Below are positions 21,601 through 28,269 of a stretch of DNA of 31,492 nt, in pieces. Numbering within the stretch: position 1 is the stretch's first letter; the number at the start of each line of letters is the position of its first letter. Origin of the DNA: Apostichopus californicus (Eukaryota > Echinodermata > Holothuroidea > Aspidochirotida > Stichopodidae). Under the pieces are notes generated by a model that saw nothing but the letters and a program-made list of their open reading frames with translations, made no database searches and had not been told where the DNA came from. The translations under genes were made by a program, and so were the position numbers. The stretch is taken from assembly GCA_020650975.1 (NCBI GenBank), contig JAIPMN010001877.1:1-31492 (forward strand), written 5' to 3'.

Positions 21601-23416
21601 TTACTATCTTTCATGTAAGAGATCAAGAAACATCTTTTATTTTAAAACCAAATATCAGCTCTTTTTTTGTTCATGTAAATGATAGAGTAACGTCTGTTTT
21701 ATTAACCAAATATCAGCTATTTTTTTTTATGGTGGTACTTTTGGGACAAGTGCATTTTTTTCCTAGATAACATCTTAAGTTACTTTATGTATTAAAGTTA
21801 GAGGCCCTTACCCTTGTGATACCTAGCAGGGTTTACACCAGAGGCTAACTGCATGGTAACTATGACTTTCTTATGATATTCAATAATTTGGTGTATTCCT
21901 ATCAGTGAGGCCATTAAAATCTGAACACAATTAACCCTTCTACCATCACCATCCTTATCTCACTCATATGCCTTGCCTTTTACACTTCACTTTCTCAGAG
22001 ATCAGAAGAATGAATATCAATCTTAATCTTCAGCAGGTTATAAAAACAAATGTGAAATAAATAGGAATCCAATCCAAAATAGATAATTTTGTCCAAATTC
22101 ACATAATGGCTGTGCAAATAGGATTTGTAGGCCATTGTGGTATTAAATGATCAGCAGTGGGGGATTAGTACTAGTTGAAGATGATCCAGCTAATGAGATG
22201 ATCCCTCAAAGGATGTGATCGTTTAGGGGTCGAGGCTATTAGTGATGGATACTGAGTTCTTACACTAGATCTGCTTGAAAGCACTACACGTTGGAAAGGA
22301 AACAAAATCCAATATGTGTTTATTTATCTTTGGTGGCGAGGGGATTCCGGTTGCTGGTATGCTTCAAATACATCACCCCATAAATCATCAGACTTGTTAC
22401 ACAAGGACTTGGTGTATCTATATCATCCAGGCATATTCAATCTAGGAGTAAGCCTAATTTCTTTGCGAGTTCATTGACCAGTGTCGCAGCCCTTTGTTAG
22501 GTTACATAAACTGTTGTAGCTCTTCGATGGGCATATCTGTTAACCTTGTTCTGTAGAAAACCAAAGTCAGTTGCATTTGAGTTATTTGGCTATTTGCTGC
22601 TCTCATTTTGTTGAAACGAGTCGCAACTAAAAAGTTGACTTATTTTTCATTGAGAACAGGTACTTAAGATCCTTATGAAATTGAAAGTTTTTGCCAGTGA
22701 TTTCTTCAGACTCACAACAATTGTTTTAGTTAACTCACTGTTAGTTAGTTACTCACTCAGTGACACAACAATGTCTGCTTACATTGTTTTCCAACCTTTA
22801 AAAATGCTTTGGTATGACCATTCCATAGATATGACCTTTCCATAGTTATCACCGTTCCATAGGTATCACCGTTCAATAGGTATGACCTTTCCATAGGTAT
22901 ACCTCTCTTTCTGTAAGAAGATGCTGCACTGCAAACACATACTCGGCAAGCCTCTATTTTAAACATGTTTTCAGGTCTTCCCTACCCACTCAAAAATGTG
23001 ATGTCAAATAACAAAATGTGTAAACAAACAACTTTGATCTTGGGTGTTATGGAACTTATATCAAGGTGTTTTTTCATGGGGGGGGGGGGGATGGTGTGGG
23101 GAGGGAAGGGTAGAGCATGGCAGGAGTCATTACAAATTTTCGATACAGTTCTGTGTTTAGTATGGTGGTGCTTTATGTACAGTGTTTTTCTAACTATAAA
23201 TATGTTAGTGGAAGTTAAAGATAGAAGACCAAGAAACATGTTGGAATTGCTGTGCAAGTGAATCATAAAGATAGATTAGATAAGATTAGAATCTATCAGT
23301 AGATAGACCACATTTCATGTATCAGATATAAACACATTTTCTAATTTGATTTCTCTTCTCTTTTCTTGCAGCCTTCCAAATTACTTCACCATCTAACTAA
23401 TCTCCATTTGGCTTAG
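3570..23416 (+). CDS. RGS7: R7-family RGS protein (RGS6/RGS7-like), 3' half of a multi-exon gene, partial at 5' end
   Basis: Known role of the family: the RGS domain speeds GTP hydrolysis by Gi/o alpha subunits, and the GGL domain binds G-beta-5, at neuronal membranes. Seen: five exons (3570-3631, 5813-5929, 6444-6575, 11069-11143, 12349-12550) join in phase into 196 codons with no stop. GGL occupies about residues 5-60 of the fragment, including SKIAELLISY and the NPW motif at 44-46; RGS occupies about 80-190. Conserved G-alpha-contact residues are present: SEENLRFW (99-106), Asn in INIDSKT, and LMRNDSYKRF (172-181). KWGYSFDGLLKDPLGR and PGRDTF resemble RGS6/7 more than RGS9/11, although NPWITDD recalls RGS9, so the paralog assignment is tentative. 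The DEP and DHEX domains (normally about 200 residues) are absent and should lie upstream. The last exon, here taken as 23372-23416, is uncertain; the rest is firm. Confidence 0.85.
5425..5480. repeat. (ATT)n microsatellite
   Basis: About 17 ATT/TTA units interrupted twice by GATT. A complementary AAT run lies at 5700-5727, so the two arms can pair across about 220 nt. Confidence 0.9.
5700..5727. repeat. (AAT)n microsatellite, inverted relative to 5425-5480
   Basis: An AATAATAATAATTATAATAA-type run. It is flanked on both sides by related ATGTATCCC(C)AAAA sequences (5690s and 5736-5746), which suggests a small local duplication around the repeat. Confidence 0.8.
5813..5929 (+). CDS. RGS7: RGS gene exon B: rest of GGL domain
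   Basis: A 117-nt exon between a TTTTTCTCGTTGACAG acceptor and a GTGAGC donor. It completes the Leu codon split with exon A and continues LISYCQQYSEFDNLL, the second GGL helix, to SNPWITDDPTLWE, the Asn-Pro-Trp turn that corresponds to the NPF region of G-gamma. It ends after AT of a Met codon. The reading frame matches exons A and C. Confidence 0.88.
5930..6443 (+). other. Intron between exons B and C
   Basis: A short 514-bp intron with a GTGAGC donor and CTTGTTTAG acceptor. It has a C-rich patch near 6255-6285 and nothing else recognisable. Confidence 0.85.
6444..6575 (+). CDS. RGS7: RGS gene exon C: GGL-RGS linker and RGS helices 1-3
   Basis: A 132-nt exon between TTTTTTCTTGTTTAG and a GTGAGT donor. 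It begins by completing the split Met codon and encodes the linker VWRVKKWGYSF and the first part of the RGS box, DGLLKDPLGRQELSKFLAKE, followed by FSEENL. Glu and Asn of SEEN are the pair that contacts the G-alpha switch regions in RGS proteins. It ends after AG of the Arg codon. A TG/TATG-rich stretch begins in the intron right after the donor. Confidence 0.92.
7465..7640. repeat. Diverged short tandem duplication
   Basis: GTCAAAAGTCCGAAAA at 7468 recurs as GTCAAAAGTCTGAAAA at 7593, followed in both by a similar GTAAATCATG/GTAAAACATG stretch. The matched block is only about 50-60 nt and is diverged. Confidence 0.5.
9528..9539 (+). promoter_or_regulatory. DR1-like nuclear-receptor half-site pair
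   Basis: GGTCAAAGGTCA, two direct half sites with one-base spacing. It matches the DR1 pattern bound by HNF4, RXR or COUP-TF-type receptors. No functional evidence. Confidence 0.3.
9784..10143. mobile_element. MITE copy 1, TTAA target site, T2/Kolobok-like ends
   Basis: It is flanked by TTAA on both sides (9784-9787, 10140-10143). The terminal inverted repeats AGGCATTGAAGACTC and AGGGTGTGAAGACTC (right end read on the minus strand) match at 12 of 15 positions. The 352-bp interior has no coding capacity. A second copy about 90% similar by eye lies at 19046-19427. TTAAAGG termini plus TTAA duplication resemble the Xenopus T2 (Kolobok superfamily) MITEs; piggyBac also uses TTAA but usually begins with CCC. 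Confidence 0.85.
10384..10579. repeat. Two-copy tandem duplication of about 95 bp
   Basis: TATGTACTCACCAGCTTCC and the following AATAATTCATT are identical in both units (starting 10385 and 10480), and both units later carry GAGGCTCCCCATA, GGCATT and AGCTTTAACTTTTA. The middle has diverged through a T-run in unit 2. Confidence 0.9.
11069..11143 (+). CDS. RGS7: RGS gene exon D: RGS helix 4-5 region
   Basis: A 75-nt exon after a 4.5 kb intron, with acceptor TTATTGTCTCCTCTAG and donor GTAAGT. It completes the Arg codon and encodes FWIACQDLKNASLSKVPEKA then IEIF, the conserved central helices of the RGS bundle. It ends after AA of a Lys codon. Confidence 0.92.
11356..11763. mobile_element. hAT-type MITE with perfect 8-bp target duplication
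   Basis: The direct repeat GGGACAGT flanks both ends (11356-11363, 11756-11763). Inside are the inverted termini CAGTGGCGGAGC and CAGTGGCTGAGC (right end read on the minus strand), matching at 11 of 12. The 8-bp duplication and CAGTG terminus are typical of the hAT superfamily. The 392-bp element has no transposase. It contains a subterminal G/C palindrome near 11391-11410 and a perfect 8-bp inverted repeat GCCGGAAA/TTTCCGGC (11594-11615). Confidence 0.92.
12066..12190. repeat. Degenerate AACGTTACC minisatellite
   Basis: Repeated CTTAACGTTACCGTTA-type units, with AACGTTAC or close variants occurring many times over about 120 bp. Many units contain the palindrome AACGTT. It ends about 160 bp before exon E. 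Confidence 0.8.
12349..12550 (+). CDS. RGS7: RGS gene exon E: C-terminal half of RGS domain
   Basis: The longest exon here, 202 nt, with acceptor CTCTATCTGACATAG and donor GTAAGA, ending in phase 0. It encodes EFFSEESHCPINIDSKTLEV, then TRKNMQTPGRDTFDHAQDH, then IYQLMRNDSYKRFLKSEQ and YKELLNPKKK. The Asn of INIDS and the Leu, Asp, Ser and Arg of LMRNDSYKR fit the G-alpha-binding positions, so the domain looks catalytically competent. The terminal KKK corresponds to the basic end of the RGS box in RGS6/7. A degenerate AACGTTACC repeat lies just upstream in the intron. Confidence 0.93.
14381..14402 (+). promoter_or_regulatory. DR1 motif adjacent to a POU octamer
   Basis: TGACCTTTGACCT (14381-14393) is a perfect DR1 nuclear-receptor site on the minus strand. 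ATTTGCAT (14395-14402) is a perfect octamer of the POU/Oct type. The two are separated by one base. Function is inferred only from motif match. Confidence 0.35.
15111..15131 (+). CDS. Candidate alternative terminal exon of the RGS gene (VPKEFC, stop)
   Basis: After ACGCTTTCAG, a phase-0 reading gives Val-Pro-Lys-Glu-Phe-Cys and TAA at 15129-15131. Joined to exon E the protein would end LLNPKKKVPKEFC. The phase fits, but the polypyrimidine tract is weak and I see no clear nearby poly(A) signal, so this is only a candidate. The terminal Cys is not in a CAAX context. Confidence 0.2.
   Translation, partial: VPKEFC
15355..15525. repeat. GA-rich and CT-rich simple tracts
   Basis: A (GA)n tract near 15359-15372 and a long pyrimidine tract at about 15481-15520. 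The latter may serve as the polypyrimidine tract of the candidate microexon at 15537. Confidence 0.7.
15537..15557 (+). CDS. Candidate 21-nt microexon (CLSNWEK) of the RGS gene
   Basis: A strong polypyrimidine tract (15485-15520) runs to ATCATCTTATCACAG, followed by seven in-frame codons and a GTAATC donor. The microexon is phase 0 at both ends, so it can be inserted between exon E and the last exon without changing frame. Its SNWEK loosely recalls the SxEKF segment in vertebrate RGS6/7 tails. That similarity is short and could be chance. Confidence 0.25.
16281..16309 (+). other. Exon-like interval of uncertain status
   Basis: It lies between GTGTCCGTTAG and a GTACGAGG donor, 29 nt. One frame reads FAGPKVVVK, which superficially continues an EKF-type tail, but that frame does not match the phase of the microexon at 15537. 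The in-phase reading is ICWSQGCGE. No decision is possible from sequence alone. Confidence 0.12.
17174..17288. repeat. Two-copy tandem duplication with internal palindrome
   Basis: CATGGTAGGCCCATAATGGG and the following CAATAA are identical in both units (17180 and 17235). Both units end GCTGTTGACCCTCAGCA. Each contains the palindrome GCCCATAATGGGC. Spacing is 55 bp at the start and about 60 bp at the end. Confidence 0.92.
17569..17581 (+). promoter_or_regulatory. DR1-like motif
   Basis: TGAACTTTGACCT. The reverse complement AGGTCAAAGTTCA fits the DR1 pattern of HNF4/RXR-type sites. No functional evidence. Confidence 0.25.
17692..17713 (+). repeat. G-run tract with G-quadruplex potential
   Basis: Four runs of 4-5 G separated by one or two A. 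This fits an intramolecular G-quadruplex pattern with very short loops. Confidence 0.7.
19046..19427. mobile_element. MITE copy 2, TTAA target site, T2/Kolobok-like ends
   Basis: The same family as 9784-10143: it starts TTAAGGCATTGAAGACTC and ends GAGTCTTCACACCCTTTAA. One A is missing after the left TTAA. Unlike copy 1 it carries a 12-bp internal duplication, GCAGACAGTAAT, near 19144-19167. No coding capacity. Confidence 0.85.
20440..20550. repeat. CA/ACC-rich low-complexity tract
   Basis: CACACTCACATTCACACACA, (CCA)n and repeated CACTACCCCA/AATCACTAC sequence. A simple repeat. Confidence 0.75.
20781..20965. repeat. Diverged ATGTTACC tandem repeats
   Basis: ATGTTACCTATGTGAAAGG (20781) and ATGTTACCTCTGAAAG (20840) are both followed by TAACTTCTTAAAC. 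A weaker third unit starts ATGTTACC at 20942. Spacing is 59 and 102 bp, so the array is decayed. Confidence 0.65.
21138..21188 (+). other. 51-nt imperfect hairpin
   Basis: The outer stem TGAGGGT/ACCCTCA (7 bp), a middle TCCT/AGGA block and the inner stem CAGTGC/GCACTG close a TTCT tetraloop. A second inverted repeat, ATCTTCGGA/TCCGAAGAT, lies just upstream (21072-21113). It could be a structured RNA or a remnant of a palindromic element. It is shorter than a usual pre-miRNA. Confidence 0.4.
22813..22897. repeat. 17-bp minisatellite, five copies
   Basis: Five contiguous 17-bp units of the form TAT(G/C)ACC(A/T/G)TTCCATAG(A/T/G), with no indels. A sixth starts TATACC and then decays. Confidence 0.95.
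23074..23110 (+). repeat. G-rich tract
   Basis: A run of about a dozen G followed by GGTGTGGGGAGGGAAGGG. Low complexity with G-quadruplex potential. The open frames across it on both strands are artefacts. Confidence 0.7.
23372..23416 (+). CDS. RGS7: Best candidate last coding exon of the RGS gene
   Basis: The acceptor TTTCTCTTCTCTTTTCTTGCAG is the best polypyrimidine/AG site seen after exon E. In phase 0, directly after KKK, it reads PSKLLHHLTNLHLA and stops at TAG 23414-23416. If intermediate exons change the phase, it would read a short tail ending at an earlier stop instead. About 450 nt of non-coding sequence follow to an AATAAA, as expected for a 3' UTR. The 10.8 kb intron before it is long relative to the others. 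Confidence 0.4.
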   Translation, partial: PSKLLHHLTNLHLA

Positions 23417-23692
23417 GCTGGGTATGATCATCTTTTGCTGGATTCTGGACATCTCGTTTCCTTGCAACCTCCCGGAGAACTCGTCACGGACAGTGTAGGC
23501 ATTTCATACAACAGATCCAAAGTGGTTCCCTCCGCACGTGGACAAATTTTTCCTCCCAAAGGAAATCTTGCCTCAAAGAGCTGTACATTCTCGCAAACCA
23601 TGTTGAAGTTTTGCACACTGTCGTGCACATAGTTCGATAGTGGTATTTACCAGTCGTTTATACCCACAGGACCAGTGCAGTATATCCGATTA

Positions 23693-23801
23693 CCCATATG
23701 ACTTAGGCTCATGTGTTTTGGGGCCCAAAGTCCCATTTGACCTGGGCTCCAGTGTTTTGGGACACAAATTCCCATTCGGCCTGGGGTCAGGTGTTTTGTC
23801 C
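23693..23801. repeat. 39-bp tandem repeat, about 2.8 copies
   Basis: Units start CCCATATGACTTAGG (23693), CCCATTTGACCTGGG (23732) and CCCATTCGGCCTGGGG (23771), each with GTGTTTTG. Units 1 and 2 are both exactly 39 bp, so an open frame through them repeats every 13 codons. It lies in the probable 3' UTR. Confidence 0.92.
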
Positions 23802-23865
23802 ATCGGGCATTAATTTATTATTAGACTTAGCGAGCAGACTTGCCAATATTACTCAGTCGTGGATC

Positions 23866-23871
23866 AATAAA
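23866..23871 (+). terminator. Candidate poly(A) signal AATAAA
   Basis: A canonical hexamer in GGATCAATAAAAAAGCC about 450 nt downstream of the candidate stop. The A-rich sequence after it is genomic. Another AATAAA lies near 23921. AATAAA is common by chance in AT-rich DNA, so support comes only from its position. Confidence 0.4.
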
Positions 23872-23899
23872 AAAGCCAAACAAACAAAAAAAACATAAA

Positions 23900-25955
23900 T
23901 ATATAGTAACAGAAAAGCACAATAAATTATTATTTTCAAGTTATATTATTATAAATGCCATGGCTCATTGTCACAGGACTGCATTTCCTTGGAAGGATCT
24001 GATTGAAAATTTATAACCTTAAACTTACTGCCTTAAAATGCTCTAATATAGTGGCTGCCAAGGGTTAGACCTTTTAGCTCTGTTTAGGAGTTGTAAGTAT
24101 ACCTGAGTAGGTATCAGAGCTACGAGCTAGGTAAAATGACATACATTGTAATAGCACATGTAAATGGATTACTAAGCTTCTCTAGATCCAGCGATTATCT
24201 TTAGAAGAGTCCATTTTATTATGGAGAGGGAAGGGGTGGGGGAGAGGAGGATAGCAAAGAGTAATTAGGGGAGGATTAGTGAGTTCTAAAATCGAGGCAT
24301 TACATTTCTAGGCAAATGTTTGATTTAAATAGTTTGATTATTTGATAAACCACATTATCGTAAAAGTCATTCATTTTGTTTTCGTCCAGTGGTATCAAAG
24401 TACACAGGGTACATTGTTAATTAATGTAATTTACTGACATTTTTTTCAAATTTTAATGATGACATCCCAGGATGTGTAGTTTCTTCTTCTGTTTTATTGA
24501 TATACTCCCTTCATTTTAACCTTGGGACTAAGGGTTAGTGGTTATATGTGGTAATTACACAAAGTGAGCAATACCATGTCAGGGTCAGTGGGGAGGTTGT
24601 TGTATCTTCAATATTATTAATACTGCCAAAAAAAGTATTTAATTTCTTAACTTAATGGGTTTTTAAGTTTCTTTAATTTTATATCTGGTGAGCTGTTCCC
24701 AGGCAAGTCTCCTAGCCTTGATAGAATCATGCATAGTAAACATTGTAAAATTCCCAAAAACTTTGTCAATCTCGGTTATTCAGGTTGGTTCTAGCCTCTT
24801 CATTTGGGATTTCTAACAGAACTTGATAGAGCAAGCACTGCAGGTTATAAAAGACAGTTATGATTGGCAAAAGAATCACTTAAACTGTTCCAAGCTTCTT
24901 AAGTGATTCTATGGGACTATGTATGTCTATAGCAGATATGCACAGTTGTTGATGTCACTGTGCTTGTTCAATGGTGATGCATATTTGGTACAACGAGGTG
25001 CATGCTAGGACAGTAGTGGAAACATAGGAACAGCTCAAGTTGTTTTGTCTGTCTGTTAATCAGTCTGGCATAATGTCTGTCATCCATCCTGTCCCTGCTA
25101 AGCCTTACCTCAGAACCCCATTGAGTCTTCTGGCTCCCTGTCGTGACTGCTGTAGAGACGGCAAACACGGCAACAAGGAGGTTATGCTCGAATAATTAAT
25201 CCCCGCACTCCAGTATTACTGTTACACTTACAAGTTGTACTGGTTTCTGTTTGTTTGATGGATTGATTGTATGATACCGAGCTGAACGATGGAAAAACAC
25301 TCCCCATTTGTGGAATAAATTTTCCTTGAAAAGTTTCATTCTTTTCCAAGAATGGTAGACGGCAAACAAGGACCTTTGGTTTGCATCTGAAAAAAGTCGT
25401 ACATCAACGTTAAGAATTGTTGATCCTTCCACTAAGTTCACAAGATTTGGAAAGAATAAAACCTTGCAGACAGCCTGAAAGCTGTATGTTAACTAAGAAT
25501 AAACATTAAAAACAATGGCATTATAGTCTCTAAGTACATTGCATAAATAAAAAAGGAACATTTGTTTTATATCCTCCCTCTCTCTCTCGCCTGGCAGAAT
25601 ATTATGTAGTTAGGTCTAGGATGCATTAACACTGATTAAAACCTAGCTGTGCAAAGTCTTAGCATCAATTCACTTAAGAGTTTACTAATAAATCAGTTCA
25701 CTGAGGACAGAAAACCATTCTGTAGTGCAGAGTTGTTTCTCTTCCAGATGAAAGTCCCCCCCCTCCCCCAGAGTTGACCAAACAAGGCAGCATTTCCTGT
25801 GCGTGTTTGTTAAGCCTTGTTTGTAAATCAGTGTGTTTTAGGTAGTAATAAATTGCAAACAGATGGTGAATGTTTTCCAAGTTGTGGACAAGAGCACAAG
25901 AACATGGACAGGTGATAAAACAATAGAAACAGGTTGACATCAACACCTCTCCTGA
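23900..25955. other. Intergenic or downstream stretch with no supported gene
   Basis: AT-rich sequence with a purine-rich tract at 24218-24250. Minus-strand open frames at 24968-25168, 25196-25441 and 25698-25946 carry no recognisable domains; the last crosses a C-rich tract near 25757. Confidence 0.6.
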
Positions 25956-26463
25956 GATGTTTGGAATAGCATTCCATCCACCAGGGGAATAAAGGTTATA
26001 GATGAAAGCCAGCCTATTCTATTGAACAGATTTTTGAACCAAACTCAGAAAGTGCCATCTATCAGAGCAAAACTATTTTCAAGGATTTTAAAGTTATTTG
26101 AAAGTCTTGACAGTGAAGACATTTATGGACCAAAGCGGATGCACGGAAGACGGACAAGTAGAGAAGAAGAAAAAGATGAAGAAGAAGATGAAGAAAAGAA
26201 GTCTGTAAAATAGAACTAGCAGGCTTAGTAAACTATTTATCAATGGGATCTCAGAAGAAAAGTATCAAAACGTGTTTACATTAACTCAGGACGCACGATT
26301 GGAGGAAGAAGAATCTACCTTAAAAACTATTTGTGGAACGCCAGAAGTGAAATATTTCAGATGCGAAAAAACATTTGCAGGAGTTTGGATGTTAGTCCAA
26401 CTAATCCTTTTCAGAGAGGTGTACACAGAGCTTGTGAGAGTATCAGATGATGAAAATAGGTGA
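25956..26463 (+). pseudogene. Coding-like relic in two frames, possible frameshifted pseudogene
   Basis: A frame open from 25956 to TAG at 26211-26213 ends in a charged tail, RTSREEEKDEEEDEEKKSVK. A second frame, open from 26209 to TGA at 26461-26463, continues NRTSRLSKLFINGISEEKYQ and later VFTLTQDARLEEEE and FREVYTELVRVSDDENR. The two frames overlap by a few bases at an AAAA run, so a one-base change would join them into about 167 codons. Composition looks more protein-like than other open frames here. I do not recognise the family. No strong splice acceptor precedes it. It could be an old transposon or gene remnant, or chance. Confidence 0.3.
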
Positions 26464-26613
26464 CGATAATGTTGTAACAACGGAAGCAAAAACCGTTAAG
26501 TTAAATTACTTTTAATCAAAGAAATAATAGGAGTACAACTGAATTCAGACTAAGATTTTTAGTCAGTGCCAATTTAACTGTTCCCAAATGAGCGGAGAAT
26601 CAGAGTGAAGAAA

Positions 26614-26634
26614 TTTTTTTTTTTTTTTTTTTTT
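26614..26634. repeat. Poly-T tract (21 nt)
   Basis: An uninterrupted T run. It could be the poly(A) tail of a minus-strand retroposon lying to its right, but no target duplication or recognisable element was found. Confidence 0.8.
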
Positions 26635-27187
26635 CAATATTTTGGTTTCATTTGAGTTTTAAGATGTGAACTTGACTTGTGACCTTTAGCTTAACATCTT
26701 GTGTAGTATGTATGAATCTGTCTTAGTTTATGATCAAATTTTACAATATTCTTTAACAGCACTGGCATCTTTAAATTCTTCAAGATATCAGAACCTAGTG
26801 GTCAGAAAAGGAAAAGAGAATATCGTCAAAACTTTTTCTTTTGGCGGGGGAGGGTAAAGGGTGTCCAGTTGAAAATGTCTCTTTGCAATCTCTTAAAAAA
26901 AAACTAAAAAAACATGTAAATTATAGATTATTTCAAAATTAATGTAGCATTTTCAAAAATGTTTATACTATTTTTTATGTTGTTCTGAATAGTGGAAAGA
27001 AATTTGTCAATGCATCATTTTCTTTTTGCCCCAATTGTTTTTTTTTTTATGGATTGGAGGTGCAACTTTGGGAACAAATTCGACGGAATTCAAGTGACCA
27101 AATTCAATTTGATTTCAACTAGAAGCAAATGTTTGAGGCTGAATCGATATTGTAGTGTATCATCTTGTTCACAGGTGTTGATGGTGT

Positions 27188-27211
27188 GGGAGGGGAGGGG
27201 AGGGGAGGGGG
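27188..27211 (+). repeat. (GGGGA)n tract with G-quadruplex potential
   Basis: Five G runs of 3-5 separated by single A. This is a strong G-quadruplex pattern by sequence. Confidence 0.85.
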
Positions 27212-28237
27212 TCGAGTGCAGATTGACCATAGGGGGACATAGGTTAACAGTGCTTTCAGTTACCAGTAAAGTCCTTATTAACTAACTTGAAATATAAGAT
27301 TGTCATCAACATTGGCTTTTATGCATTAATTAGTATATTACTATAACACTGGAAGATAATAAGTAGAAGAAATTAAGAATTAAACTCAGCTGCAGAATAA
27401 TGAGATATAACCATTTGACCTGCCCCCTTCAAAGAAAGCATTTGCCTTTAATTGTTTTCCAGTCTCAGTCCGCTTCATAGCTGGCTTTTTGTCTGAACCA
27501 GCTCATTTTGTTGCAATTTTTGATAACGGTCACTGCAGGTTCGCTAAAAATTGGTCAGATTTGACAAATTATCAAGTCTTTACAGGCTTTTTTTTTATCA
27601 TTTTAATTTCATTCTGTTTTGACAACCAGTAGTTAGGAAGATGGTTAAAGTAGACATTGAGTTATAGATTGGTTGTATAAATGTTTTCAGTTCATATGTG
27701 AAGAGAATTGTACTGCTTTGAGTTATGAGCCAGAGGCATGCACAGATATCCCACGTTCGACAAGATGGAAGTTTATGGAAAATGGAAAACTAGGTCTAAA
27801 CTACCTTTTTTAGGGGAAGATTTCACATTCGTATTATTATTAAGAACCAAGGTTCAACTTGGAACACCTGTTGGTACGTTAACAGGTTTGAAAGCGACGT
27901 CAGAGAGACCACGGTAGATTTCTCTGTAAATTTTATGATTATTAATATTATTATTGTTATTATTAATATATAAGTACCTTGAACTATTCCTTTTTAAATC
28001 AAATGTACCTTTTTTTCAACAGAAAGAGAGGTATGGATAACAAAAGAGAACAAGAGAGAAAGAGAAAAGTTTTTTAAAAAATGAGAGAGGAAGTACGTAA
28101 AACTTAGACGAGTGATTTTGTTTCATTGTTTAAATATAAGATCTAGTTAATAACACATTGCACCATTCTGATTGTAATAACGCCTATTAGGACCGTCATC
28201 CTTGAGTCGCTTTCTTACTTATATTTGCACCGTGTAC

Positions 28238-28269
28238 GAAAAAAAAAAATTATTATTATTATTATTATA
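28238..28269. repeat. Poly-A followed by (TTA)n
   Basis: A run of about 11 A leads directly into ATTATTATT repeats. Some retroposon tails look like this, but no element body was identified. Confidence 0.8.

Larger units (their letters stand above)
12551..23371 (+). other. Long intron (or set of introns) after exon E
   Basis: A 10.8 kb non-coding stretch if 23372 is the next exon. It contains candidate small exons at 15111, 15537 and 16281, two hairpins near 13.55 kb, DR1 motifs (14381, 17569), a 55-60 bp duplication (17174-17288), MITE copy 2 (19046-19427), diverged repeats (20781-20960), hairpins (21072-21188) and a 17-bp minisatellite (22813-22897). I recognise no other gene. Confidence 0.6.
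23417..23895 (+). other. Probable 3' UTR of the RGS gene
   Basis: Non-coding sequence between the stop at 23414-23416 and the AATAAA at 23866. It includes a 39-bp tandem repeat at 23693-23801. The assignment depends on 23372 being the true last exon; the cleavage position is estimated from the AATAAA. Confidence 0.35.

Noticed and set aside
22757-23266. Open frames over the 17-bp minisatellite and the G-run
   Set aside because: They are created by repeat sequence and run on both strands.
24968-25441. Minus-strand open frames, one with a signal-peptide-like start and a GTAAGG site
   Set aside because: No recognisable family and no second exon that would complete a gene.
26614-26634. Poly-T as the tail of a minus-strand retroposon
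   Set aside because: No target-site duplication or element body could be seen to its right.
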